Numbered from the stretch's first letter, positions 1 through 6,054 are shown. The stretch: DNA of 7,171 bases from Anaerolineae bacterium (GCA_020433835.1 JAGRBY010000373.1:1-7171), one strand, 5' to 3'. A program made the numbers and translations. The notes: a model not told the origin generated them from the sequence alone.

Positions 1-503
1 AAAGCCAGATCGCTCGGCGGGTCTTTGGGTTTTTCAATAAGGCGAACTATGCGATTGTCGTTATCCAATTCAGCTACACCGTACTGTTCGGGTTGGTCAA
101 CGCGCGTAAGTACAATTTGGGAATTGTACTCGCTTTCTGCAAATTGGGAGATGAGCGAGCTAATACCACCTTGAATAACGTTGTCTCCCAAAAACATAAC
201 AAATCGATCTGTGCCGAGAAAATCTTCTGAAATTTTTACGGCATGGGCCAAACCCAAAGGTGCATCTTGAGGGATGTAAGTAATATCGACCCCCCATTGC
301 CCGCCGTGTCCCACAGCGCGTTTGATTTCCTCGGCTGTGTCGCCCACTACAATGCCGATTTCGCTGATACCGGCATCTTTGATGGCCTCGATAACGCGGA
401 ATAAAACCGGTTTATTAGCAACAGGAATTAATTGTTTGGCACTGGTGAAGGTGAGTGGATAAAGACGTGTTCCTTTTCCCCCACTGAGAATAAGGCCTTT
501 CAT
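1..503 (-). CDS. rmlA: Glucose-1-phosphate thymidylyltransferase, long form (3'-truncated by window)
   Basis: This enzyme joins glucose-1-phosphate and dTTP to give dTDP-glucose, the first step towards dTDP-rhamnose and other dTDP-deoxysugars, in the cytoplasm. The 167 visible codons begin MKGLILSGGKGTRLYPLT, the nucleotidyltransferase signature with the GxGTRL phosphate-binding loop. They continue with the K-Q-L-I-P-V-A-N-K-P stretch (about residues 23-32), an FLGDN metal/nucleotide motif (about 104-108) and a QYGVAE motif (about 139-144). The wording SAKQLIPVANKP fits the long RmlA form, which carries a C-terminal left-handed beta-helix, better than the short RmlA of rhamnose operons. The C-terminus lies outside the window, so this cannot be confirmed. 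The ATG at 503-501 has an AGGAG Shine-Dalgarno at about 516-520, some 12 bases upstream. The gene lies 163 bp downstream of the phosphatase gene on the same strand and probably has its own promoter. Confidence 0.9.
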   Translation of the reverse strand, partial: MKGLILSGGKGTRLYPLTFTSAKQLIPVANKPVLFRVIEAIKDAGISEIGIVVGDTAEEIKRAVGHGGQWGVDITYIPQDAPLGLAHAVKISEDFLGTDRFVMFLGDNVIQGGISSLISQFAESEYNSQIVLTRVDQPEQYGVAELDNDNRIVRLIEKPKDPPSDLA

Positions 504-594
504 AATTAAAAATCTCTCCTATTTTTGAATTTAGGTTTCTAGATACGAAGTTTCATTTGGGTGAAAGAGCTATCTATATGTTTAAACCTTCAAT

Positions 595-600
595 ATTATA
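595..600 (-). promoter_or_regulatory. Candidate -10 element for the thymidylyltransferase gene
   Basis: Read on the minus strand, 600-595 is a perfect TATAAT. It lies in an AT-rich 163-bp gap and would give a leader of about 85 nt. No good -35 hexamer is visible at 16-18 bp, so an activator or a weak promoter would have to be assumed. The gap holds no other gene and no clear terminator hairpin. Confidence 0.35.
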
Positions 601-666
601 GTATCAAAACTTGAGAAAAATGTATAATAGGAAATTAGTCTTTATCGAGATCGATGTATTGCCAGG

Positions 667-1404
667 TTAAGCGGCCATCGTGGGGGCAGAAATCAACCTA
701 TTTTCGACAACTGCCGCCGGGTTGGTTGAGATCATTGCTTCGGCCTGTCTCGCACCAACGATGCGTGCTGCCGCCTGCCCCGCTGTTGTCAAGATAGGTC
801 GGCGACGATAGGGTTTGTGGGCATCAGAGGCAATAATATGGGCCATGCCGTTACGCAGCATCGTTATCGCTGTTTTATGAGCAAGTTGATCCTTGTTTGA
901 GTAGATACTGCCGCTGGTAATTTGGATTAATCCGCCCCGTTCTAGAAATGGCTCAATCAGTGATAAATCTTTTTGTATAGGCAAAATCCGCTCCGGATGC
1001 GCCATAATGGGAATGTATCCCCGATCGAAAAGCTCGAAAAGCATCTTATCCGTATGCTTATCATAATGATGAAAAAGAGGCTCGGCTAAAACATATCGGC
1101 TGTTGCCCAATGGACCGGCCAACTCTTTAGCCCAATCGTCTAACATATCGTTATATAAACGCACTTCATGGCCGGGAATAATCGTTAGAGGGATATTAGC
1201 CCTATCAAGTTTGGCCTGAAGTTGGGCCACACGATCGGCTACCTCTGTGCGCGTTAAGGGGGTACAATCGCGATGGTGAGGAGTGGCGAAAAGGTGCGTG
1301 GTCCCATCGGCCACGGCCATTCGAGCCATTTCCAGAGCCTCGTTATAATCGGCCGCGCCGTCGTCAACACCGGGTAGAATGTGGGTATGGATATCTACGA
1401 TCAT
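667..1404 (-). CDS. cpsB: PHP-family protein-tyrosine phosphatase, CpsB/CapC/YwqE type
   Basis: This is a metal-dependent phosphatase that removes phosphate from tyrosine on the partner BY-kinase and so controls exopolysaccharide polymerisation. It acts in the cytoplasm. The 245-aa protein has the family's usual length (about 240-255) and all its metal-binding motifs in order: DIHTH (4-8), PGVDDG (11-16), TPHH (41-44), GHE (78-80), HPER (136-139) and SDAH (193-196). The ATG at 1404-1402 is preceded by AAGGAG at about 1416-1421 on the minus strand. The gene follows the kinase gene by 179 bp, which is unlike the tight cpsBCD order of Firmicutes, and a strong hairpin sits in its leader. The family assignment is secure. 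That its substrate is the adjacent kinase is inferred from context. Confidence 0.92.
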   Translation of the reverse strand: MIVDIHTHILPGVDDGAADYNEALEMARMAVADGTTHLFATPHHRDCTPLTRTEVADRVAQLQAKLDRANIPLTIIPGHEVRLYNDMLDDWAKELAGPLGNSRYVLAEPLFHHYDKHTDKMLFELFDRGYIPIMAHPERILPIQKDLSLIEPFLERGGLIQITSGSIYSNKDQLAHKTAITMLRNGMAHIIASDAHKPYRRRPILTTAGQAAARIVGARQAEAMISTNPAAVVENRLISAPTMAA

Positions 1405-1428
1405 AAAGATTAGTTCTCCTTATATAAA

Positions 1429-1459
1429 ACGAGGGGGACAACCTGGTTGTCCCCCTCGT
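1429..1459 (-). terminator. Intrinsic terminator or attenuator hairpin in front of the phosphatase gene
   Basis: Positions 1430-1443 (cgagggggacaacc) and 1445-1458 form a perfect inverted repeat, extended by an A-T pair at 1429/1459. The RNA would form a GC-rich stem of about 14 bp with a 3-nt loop. On the minus strand the stem is followed at once by TTTTATATAA, a short U-run. The plus-strand side has no T-run. It could end the Wzz/kinase transcript. It also lies downstream of a candidate promoter and only about 8 bases ahead of the phosphatase Shine-Dalgarno, so it could act as an attenuator. Confidence 0.7.
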
Positions 1460-1488
1460 CGGCGATAATAAATGTTCAGTTACTTACA

Positions 1489-1516
1489 AAGGTAGCGTTT
1501 ATTTTGCTTTTGTCAA
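1489..1516 (-). promoter_or_regulatory. Candidate promoter for the phosphatase gene
   Basis: On the minus strand a perfect TTGACA (1516-1511) is followed after 16 bp by TACCTT (1494-1489), a weak -10 matching 3 of 6 consensus bases. The start would fall near 1482, giving a leader of about 78 nt that includes the hairpin at 1429-1459. The -35 is convincing and the -10 is not. Confidence 0.35.
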
Positions 1517-1583
1517 GGTTTGCGGAGAAATTTGATGAGTATAATGAAGTAAGCGTAAAAGAATGAATTTACATTAACATGAT

Positions 1584-2240
1584 TTAGCTGTATTGAAGTG
1601 CTAAGTCCGTTTGGGCGTTAGTTAACACTGCCCCAATGAGACGAGCATTGACCTTTTCTAATCTATCTTTGGCAGCTTTGACATGATCGCGCTTGGTTCC
1701 GCCGGCTTTTACGGCCAGCAGCACCCCATCAACTTTGGAAGCCAGCAGCGAAGCATCATTGACGGTGATGATCGGCGGCGCATCGAAAATAACCATTTCA
1801 GCCATCTCGCTCAATCGGGCCAGCACCTCGGCAATTTTTTTAGAAGCCAGAAGTTGGCTGGGAATGGGGGGCAGTGGTCCGCTGGGTAGAACTTGGAGGG
1901 TGGTGTTGGGAATGGTATGTAAGGGAGGGGTGTTGAGTGCTGCATCATCTCTAAATAAGGTTGTGAAGCCTTTTTCGTTAGGCAACTCAAAGAGCGTATG
2001 TTGAGCCGGTCGCCGCAAATCGGCATCGACCAGAATAATGCGCCGATCACCGTCGGCCATGGCAACCGCTAAATTGGCTACAATGGCGCTTTTGTCATCT
2101 GTCGGCGCAGATGAGGTAACCAGCAGCGTGCGCAGCGACTCATCGACGCTGGAAAATTCAATATTGGTTCGCAGGGTGCGATAGGCCTCGGCGGCAGCAG
2201 AACGTGGATCGGTTAAGGTGATGATGGCGTTACTTGGCAT
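1584..2240 (-). CDS. CpsD/CapB-family tyrosine kinase (BY-kinase) with degenerate P-loop
   Basis: Proteins of this family are cytoplasmic ATPases that autophosphorylate on tyrosine and, with a Wzz partner in the membrane, drive and regulate polysaccharide polymerisation. The 218-aa protein has the family's N-terminal EAYRTLRTNIEFS (18-30), a Walker A' ILVDADLRRP (69-78), the LPSGP/PSQLL segment (118-131) and Walker B VIFDAPP (150-156). The Walker A region reads SSAPTDDKS (43-51). K50 and S51 remain, but both glycines of the usual GxGK(S/T) are replaced by T and D. The C-terminal tyrosine cluster is reduced to one Tyr, Y217, two residues from the end. The start ATG at 2240-2238 lies 9 bp after the stop of the upstream Wzz gene. 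The AGGAAC ribosome-binding site overlaps that stop, so the two are probably translationally coupled. Fold and family are clear. Catalytic activity is uncertain. Confidence 0.85.
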   Translation of the reverse strand: MPSNAIITLTDPRSAAAEAYRTLRTNIEFSSVDESLRTLLVTSSAPTDDKSAIVANLAVAMADGDRRIILVDADLRRPAQHTLFELPNEKGFTTLFRDDAALNTPPLHTIPNTTLQVLPSGPLPPIPSQLLASKKIAEVLARLSEMAEMVIFDAPPIITVNDASLLASKVDGVLLAVKAGGTKRDHVKAAKDRLEKVNARLIGAVLTNAQTDLALQYS

Positions 2241-2249
2241 AAAAAGTTC

Positions 2250-2981
2250 CTAATTTGTTCCTCGTAAGCCTGGTACAAGCTGTCGTCGTTTTTCACCGGA
2301 GGGTAAAGACGCATCACTGGCTACAGGAGGGATAGTTCCTAAAACGGTCACATCGATAACCCGCTCAACGTCTTCTGATGAGCGAATAACATCCATTTCC
2401 AGCCACTCTAAGAAGAAGATGACCAGCAAGCCTACTAGAAGGCCAAACAGTCCCCCGGCCAACGTGTTGACAGCGGTTTTGGGAGAATATTGCGCATAGC
2501 CAAGATTGTATACACTATCGAGCATCTTGACATCGATGCGATCCCGTTTATCTTGCTGCTGATTCCACTGATCTCTGTTTTCGCCGAAGACCGCAGCCAT
2601 GGTATCAACCATAGCCATAGCAACTTGGGGGTCCGTGTCGCGAGCCTCCAGAGCCAATGTAAAGGTTGAACTGTCGGGGCTAACAAAAAGTTTGCTCAAG
2701 AAGGTGCTGGTATCCATATCAAGCTGCGCCCGATCGATAACTTCAGCCCCCATCGTATGCGTGCGAATAATTTCCGCGTAGTTGCGCAGCAGATCTTTCA
2801 GGCTGTTACTCGACCCCCAGTCAGTGGCCCGAGCCGGAACAACGCTCAATTTAACCGTGGCACTGTAAACCGGCGTTTGCAGCTTGCTGAAGCCATAAGC
2901 ACTGACCGCCGCCACAAGAGCAACCACAACAATAATCCAACCACGTTTACGCAAAATTCGTAGATAATCAGTAATTTCCAT
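2250..2981 (-). CDS. Wzz/YveK-type chain-length determinant with extended C-terminal tail
   Basis: This inner-membrane polysaccharide co-polymerase sets polymer length and is the likely activator of the kinase encoded directly downstream. The 243-aa protein has a short cytoplasmic N-terminus, a first membrane segment (about 15-33), a periplasmic or extracellular domain of about 135 residues, and a second membrane segment (about 172-192). Just before the second segment stands SPK (166-168), followed by 11 residues, G, 3 residues and G, an exact match to the SPK-x11-G-x3-G part of the Wzz motif. The cytoplasmic tail has the usual RSSEDVE...VLGTIPP segment (200-219) plus about 25 further polar and basic residues. 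In CpsC-like proteins the tail activates the kinase; that role here is inferred. The ATG at 2981-2979 is followed closely by the kinase gene (9 bp). The Shine-Dalgarno (AAAGG, about 2992-2996) partly lies in a small palindrome. Confidence 0.85.
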   Translation of the reverse strand: MEITDYLRILRKRGWIIVVVALVAAVSAYGFSKLQTPVYSATVKLSVVPARATDWGSSNSLKDLLRNYAEIIRTHTMGAEVIDRAQLDMDTSTFLSKLFVSPDSSTFTLALEARDTDPQVAMAMVDTMAAVFGENRDQWNQQQDKRDRIDVKMLDSVYNLGYAQYSPKTAVNTLAGGLFGLLVGLLVIFFLEWLEMDVIRSSEDVERVIDVTVLGTIPPVASDASLPSGEKRRQLVPGLRGTN

Positions 2982-2994
2982 AGGTTGACAACCT
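2982..2994. repeat. Small perfect palindrome over the Wzz ribosome-binding site
   Basis: The sequence aggttg-a-caacct has two 6-bp arms around one central base. It abuts the start codon at 2981 and covers part of the AAAGG Shine-Dalgarno on the minus strand. It could hide the ribosome-binding site in a weak hairpin or be an operator half-site pair. It may equally be chance. Confidence 0.3.
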
Positions 2995-3006
2995 TTCCCT
3001 TAAATG

Positions 3007-3098
3007 AGAAATTAGAAAATAGAAATCAAAAAGATATTGATAGAGTGAGCGGGAAAAAAATTCTGATTTTTATTTCTAAATTCTTCATTCTTCATTCT
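3007..3098. repeat. AT-rich imperfect inverted repeat with GAATGAA microrepeats between the two Wzz genes
   Basis: The 117-bp gap between the Wzz genes contains an imperfect inverted repeat. The arm at about 3007-3027 (gaaattagaaaatagaaatca) matches the complement of about 3064-3084 with roughly three differences. Beyond the right arm, on the minus strand, GAATGAAGAATGAAGAA is a short tandem of a 7-bp unit that runs up to the stop codon at 3101-3099. The result is strongly purine-rich on the minus strand. It has no coding content and no GC-rich stem followed by a U-run, so I do not call it a terminator. Confidence 0.5.
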
Positions 3099-3773
3099 CT
3101 ATTTCTTCGGTACTTCAGCCAGCACGGTAATCCCCATCGCTTCCAGTTCGGCTTTGCCTCGCACGCTATCGTCCAGGTAATCGAGCAAAAAAGTAAGCCC
3201 GATACCAGCCGCCAGCGCCAGCATCAACCGAATGGGCAAATCGAGCCGCTGTCTGAGCGAAGGTGGGTTGGCTAAGAACGGCCCCGCTGTGTCGATAACC
3301 GTAATAATCGTACTGTCTTCGCTCGATTGGGGAAAATAAGTGATGCTGTTTTCGACCATGGCCTGAGCAACAGCCGGGCCAATGGCCTTTAACGCGTCGT
3401 CGCTGCCCCAGGTCATATTCAGCCGGATGATGCGATGCTTGGTTTCCGCTGAGATTATTCCGGCCGGTATCCTTATTGAACTCCCTGCTTCCTCTAGATG
3501 TGTATTGACATCATTAGCGAATTCTTGGCTGCTAACCAGTTCGGTTAGATTATCGGCCAAATATTCCGACGATACCCAGGCGTAATAACCATCGTAATTA
3601 TATTCATCGTCAGCCGCCTGCGGAGCCACGCCGACGCTAAAACGAATAGCCATTCCGTAGCTGGACGGCGGTGTTTGGCTTGTCAGCAAGGTGACCACAG
3701 CCACTACCACCACCAACAGTACCGGAATCCACACCCGTTTCCAAACGATCTGGGCGTACTGTTTCAATTCCAT
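3099..3773 (-). CDS. Second Wzz-domain chain-length protein, short tail
   Basis: This is an inner-membrane polysaccharide co-polymerase of the Wzz superfamily, 224 aa. It starts MELKQYAQIVWKR, a typical cytoplasmic Wzz opening. Then come membrane segment 1 (about 14-31), an acidic, tyrosine-rich extracytoplasmic stretch (DDEYNYDGYYAW, 55-66), a proline-containing approach (PP at 170-171), membrane segment 2 (about 181-199) and a short tail ending VLAEVPKK (217-224). Compared with the following Wzz gene it lacks SPK and the extended tail. The two genes have diverged too far to be a recent duplication. The ATG at 3773-3771 has GGAG at 3790-3787, about 13 bases away, a rather long spacing. It is probably co-transcribed with the next Wzz and the kinase genes. 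A role in length control or in a two-component Wzz complex is inferred. Confidence 0.8.
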   Translation of the reverse strand: MELKQYAQIVWKRVWIPVLLVVVVAVVTLLTSQTPPSSYGMAIRFSVGVAPQAADDEYNYDGYYAWVSSEYLADNLTELVSSQEFANDVNTHLEEAGSSIRIPAGIISAETKHRIIRLNMTWGSDDALKAIGPAVAQAMVENSITYFPQSSEDSTIITVIDTAGPFLANPPSLRQRLDLPIRLMLALAAGIGLTFLLDYLDDSVRGKAELEAMGITVLAEVPKK

Positions 3774-3847
3774 CCGTGCTTAACGTCTCCAGTGTACCAT
3801 CCCCTTAGACAAATGTCATCGGGTGATTGGCGGAAATGCAAAAAAGC

Positions 3848-3876
3848 AGTATAAGCGAAATCTTCATATGCTCCAA
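3848..3876 (-). promoter_or_regulatory. Candidate promoter upstream of the Wzz genes
   Basis: In the 107-bp gap after the glycosyltransferase gene the minus strand has TTGGAG (3876-3871), 17 bp, then TATACT (3853-3848, 5 of 6 to consensus), giving a leader of about 67 nt. A second candidate is ATGACA (3819-3814), 17 bp, TACACT (3796-3791) with an extended -10 TG. It would start after the only Shine-Dalgarno-like GGAG, so it is less likely. Read-through from the glycosyltransferase gene is also possible, since no terminator hairpin is visible. Confidence 0.3.
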
Positions 3877-3880
3877 TTTT

Positions 3881-5029
3881 TTATCGGCCAAATGCTTGCC
3901 ATTTCTCTTCAACAAATTGGCTGATTTGCCGCTTAAAGCGGGCATTGCTGAATTTTTCCGCGTTTTCCCGCGCCACCAGCGGATCAAACCGCATTCTCTC
4001 AAAATGCTCGATGGCTTCCATAAAACACGCGACGGTTTGTTCGCGGAAAAAGAGGCCGGTTTCGTGTTCGATCACGGTATCGAGTGCTCCGCCTCTGGCA
4101 AACGCAATTACCGGTCTCCCCGCTGACTGAGCCTCGACCGGGGCGATGCCGAAATCCTCAAAGCCGGGAAAGAGAAAGGCTCGACAGTGTGCCATGAGTT
4201 CGGCCACATCATCCCACGGTAGCCGGCCCTTGAATTCGACGGTAGGCCCGGCCAATTGCTCCAACTGCGCTCGATCACGCCCGTCACCGACCACAATCAG
4301 ACGGCGCTTGAGTCGGCTTAAAGCCTGCACGGCCAGATCGATTCGTTTATAGGGAATCAAGCGTGACACAATTAAATAGTAATCACCTTGCGGTTTGCCC
4401 TCAACCGGTCGAAAGCGCGTAGTATCAACCGGCGGATAGATGATAACCGAATCGCGCCCGTAATAGTTTTTGATGCGGGCCTGAATATCCTTTGAAATTG
4501 CGATAAAATGATCAACGCCTGGCACCCGGTTGGTAGCGGGTACTTCGGCCTGGCCGTTTGGCGTCGTCTGAGCGGCTCGAAAATCCCACTGTTGCAGCTT
4601 TTTGATCGCTGGTGAAATCGCTACATTTAACCAGCGACCAAAACCCTCGCGCTGGGCATATCCGTCGTAATCCCACACGTAGCGCGTAGGAGCCAGGCAA
4701 TAGCAGATATGCATTTGTCGAGCCGTATGGCGCAATCCGTGGATAAAGCCGCTTTTGTTCGACAAAATTACATCGTAACCGCTAAAATCCATGCTGGCTA
4801 CCGCTGGCGGGTAAAGCGGCAAATACGGTTGGTGATGACGATGCACCCCCGGCGCACGATCCAACCATGTCGGTTTGATGGGCCAGCGGCGGTAGGCATC
4901 GGGCATCAACTCCGGCCCGTAAATGGTGGTGAACACCGGTGCGCCAGGATACAGATCGACCATCTGCTCCAACACATTTTCCGCCCCCCCCATCTGATTA
5001 AGCCAATCGTGCGCAAGCGCAATTTTCAC
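3881..5029 (-). CDS. GT4-family glycosyltransferase, WbaZ-like
   Basis: This is a cytoplasmic retaining GT-B glycosyltransferase that would transfer a nucleotide-activated sugar, often mannose in the WbaZ group, onto a lipid-linked exopolysaccharide precursor. The donor sugar cannot be read from the sequence. The 382-aa protein opens KIALAHDWLNQMGGAE, the GGAE acceptor-side loop (14-17). It has YCLAPTRYVWD (110-120), SRLIPYKRIDLAV (222-234) with the donor-binding Arg/Lys pair, VVGDG (246-250) and FEDFGIAPVEAQSAG (290-304), which holds the family's E-x7-E motif (E291, E299). The start is GTG at 5029-5027, with AAAGGA 8 bases upstream (5043-5038). Residues about 155-171 look like an insertion relative to the WbaZ pattern, where AQ usually runs directly into VDHFIA. 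It is the first gene of the minus-strand block and is divergent from the toxin-antitoxin-like module. Confidence 0.9.
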   Translation of the reverse strand: MKIALAHDWLNQMGGAENVLEQMVDLYPGAPVFTTIYGPELMPDAYRRWPIKPTWLDRAPGVHRHHQPYLPLYPPAVASMDFSGYDVILSNKSGFIHGLRHTARQMHICYCLAPTRYVWDYDGYAQREGFGRWLNVAISPAIKKLQQWDFRAAQTTPNGQAEVPATNRVPGVDHFIAISKDIQARIKNYYGRDSVIIYPPVDTTRFRPVEGKPQGDYYLIVSRLIPYKRIDLAVQALSRLKRRLIVVGDGRDRAQLEQLAGPTVEFKGRLPWDDVAELMAHCRAFLFPGFEDFGIAPVEAQSAGRPVIAFARGGALDTVIEHETGLFFREQTVACFMEAIEHFERMRFDPLVARENAEKFSNARFKRQISQFVEEKWQAFGR

Positions 5030-5058
5030 AACAAAAATCCTTTGATCCTGATGCGGTT

Positions 5059-5086
5059 ATCATAGGAAAGGCTTAAAAATCGGCAA
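5059..5086 (-). promoter_or_regulatory. Candidate promoter of the exopolysaccharide block
   Basis: On the minus strand TTGCCG (5086-5081, 4 of 6) is followed after 16 bp by TATGAT (5064-5059, 5 of 6). A start near 5052 would give a leader of about 22 nt containing the AAAGGA ribosome-binding site of the GTG-started glycosyltransferase. Confidence 0.5.
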
Positions 5087-5134
5087 ATTGAGGTGATAAA
5101 GAGTAGAAAAATAAAGATAATTGTGGTAACATAG

Positions 5135-5162
5135 TTGATGTAGAACAAATAAGCCATATAAA
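5135..5162 (+). promoter_or_regulatory. Candidate promoter of the RHH/PIN module
   Basis: TTGATG (5135-5140, 4 of 6) is followed after 16 bp by TATAAA (5157-5162, 5 of 6). The predicted start, near 5169, leaves about 22 nt before the ATG, with GGGGA at 5176-5180 as Shine-Dalgarno. It points away from the glycosyltransferase promoter about 50 bp to the left. Confidence 0.5.
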
Positions 5163-5190
5163 AGGCCGATAAACTGGGGATAAATTCATT

Positions 5191-5538
5191 ATGCAGCTAA
5201 TTCTACCGGAACCGCTTAAAAGTGAAGCGCAAGCATTGGCTCAGCAACAAGGGGTTGCTGTTGAAACCATTGTCATTCAAGCCGTCGAATACTATCTAAA
5301 ATACCAATTCAAGAGCAAACCCTATGCCCTTGCTGCTCGACAACGCCTGCAAGAACTTAACCGCTTGAAATACAAAAGTAATACCGATGTCGTAGCTGAG
5401 ATACGTCAAATTCGAACGATGGCTGCTGACCTTTATCTGGGCCAAGCCGAGTTTGAGCAATCGCAACTGCTTCACGTTGCTGAAAAACCTGCTGATTACA
5501 CCTCAGACCCCGACAATACAAATGAAGCTCTACCTTGA
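5191..5538 (+). CDS. Putative RHH-like antitoxin of a PIN-domain module
   Basis: This 115-aa protein has no firmly recognised family. Its N-terminus has the outline of a ribbon-helix-helix DNA-binding domain: a short strand (MQLILPEPL), helix 1 (about 10-21), a tight turn at QQGVAV and helix 2 (about 24-39, ending EYYLKY). The middle is helical and basic (ARQRLQELNRLKYKS, about 48-62). The last 20 residues are acidic and low-complexity (PADYTSDPDNTNEALP), as is common for the toxin-binding, proteolytically labile tails of antitoxins. Its stop overlaps the start of the PIN-domain gene by 17 bp, the usual antitoxin-first order. The ATG at 5191 has GGGGA about 10 bases upstream. If it is an antitoxin it would neutralise the PIN protein and repress its own promoter. 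That function is inferred from fold outline and context only. Confidence 0.6.
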   Translation: MQLILPEPLKSEAQALAQQQGVAVETIVIQAVEYYLKYQFKSKPYALAARQRLQELNRLKYKSNTDVVAEIRQIRTMAADLYLGQAEFEQSQLLHVAEKPADYTSDPDNTNEALP

Positions 5539-5968
5539 TACGGTTATCTTAATCGAGTACCTCTACAATTCTAACGAAACGGAGCGTACCCAGGCTGTTA
5601 GCGGTATCTTTGAATTAGCTCGACAAGAAACGGTCGAGCTTTTTGTATCCTTTTACACCTTGCCGGAGCTTTGGGGATATGTTGATAGAAGTTATCCGCC
5701 TCATGTTGCAAATTTAGTTTTGCGGGAAAGCCTCGTTGTCCTCTTTAGCGAACCGATTACGGTTGTTCCTCAACTTAATAGAACCGACATCAATATCTTG
5801 CGTCGCCGGTTCAAAATACGCGATTCTTATGATGCGCTGCACGTTGCTTGTGCCTTGTTTTATAATAGCGATGCCATCCTCACCTATGATTTCCACTTTC
5901 AAAGTGTAGCCAACACGATACCGGTAAAGATGCCTCAAGATGTAGTCACTTTGTTTAGCCCGCAGTAG
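5522..5968 (+). CDS. PIN-domain ribonuclease, VapC-like putative toxin
   Basis: PIN-domain proteins are Mg2+/Mn2+-dependent RNases, and VapC toxins cut tRNA or rRNA. This 148-aa protein is of normal VapC size and shows the acidic active-site pattern in order: D6 in KLYLDTVILIEYL, E49 in LPELW, D104 in DSYDALHVACA (with D101 beside it) and D123 in ILTYDFHF. The first motif reads LDTVI rather than the common LDTNV. I chose the ATG at 5522. It lies directly before the PIN strand and gives a 17-bp overlap with the RHH-like gene. A longer reading from a TTG at 5453 would add 23 residues outside the fold. No clear Shine-Dalgarno precedes 5522, consistent with translational coupling to the upstream gene. 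No terminator hairpin follows the stop. Toxin activity is inferred. Confidence 0.8.
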   Translation: MKLYLDTVILIEYLYNSNETERTQAVSGIFELARQETVELFVSFYTLPELWGYVDRSYPPHVANLVLRESLVVLFSEPITVVPQLNRTDINILRRRFKIRDSYDALHVACALFYNSDAILTYDFHFQSVANTIPVKMPQDVVTLFSPQ

Positions 5969-6025
5969 CAGCCAGCGAGAGAGCATCAAATATCCGGGTA
6001 CCATGATAAAGATAGCTCAAATCTG

Positions 6026-6054
6026 TTGACGAAAATCGTATCTAACGGTATAGT
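6026..6054 (+). promoter_or_regulatory. Strong candidate promoter of the 116-aa/C39-like pair
   Basis: TTGACG (6026-6031, 5 of 6) is followed after exactly 17 bp by TATAGT (6049-6054, 5 of 6). The start would fall near 6061, about 26 nt ahead of the ATG and just before AAAGGAG (6074-6080). It is the best-looking sigma-70-type promoter in the window. Confidence 0.65.

Noticed and set aside
1693..2004. 103-codon plus-strand open frame opposite the kinase gene
   Set aside because: It is antisense to a recognisable kinase, has low-complexity Ser/Ala composition and no ribosome-binding site.
3805..3867. Possible 20-aa hydrophobic peptide MKISLILLFCIS... on the minus strand between the glycosyltransferase and the first Wzz gene
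   Set aside because: It is very short, the GGAG lies only 3 bases from its ATG, the cysteine is not in a proper lipobox, and the same bases carry the candidate Wzz promoter.
4709..5065. 118-codon open frame on the plus strand inside the glycosyltransferase gene
   Set aside because: It lies opposite a gene with intact family motifs, has an arginine-rich composition with no domain, and is best explained as an antisense shadow.
5453..5521. Upstream TTG start for the PIN protein
   Set aside because: The extra 23 residues are outside the PIN fold and overlap the partner gene deeply; the ATG at 5522 fits the fold and the usual short overlap.
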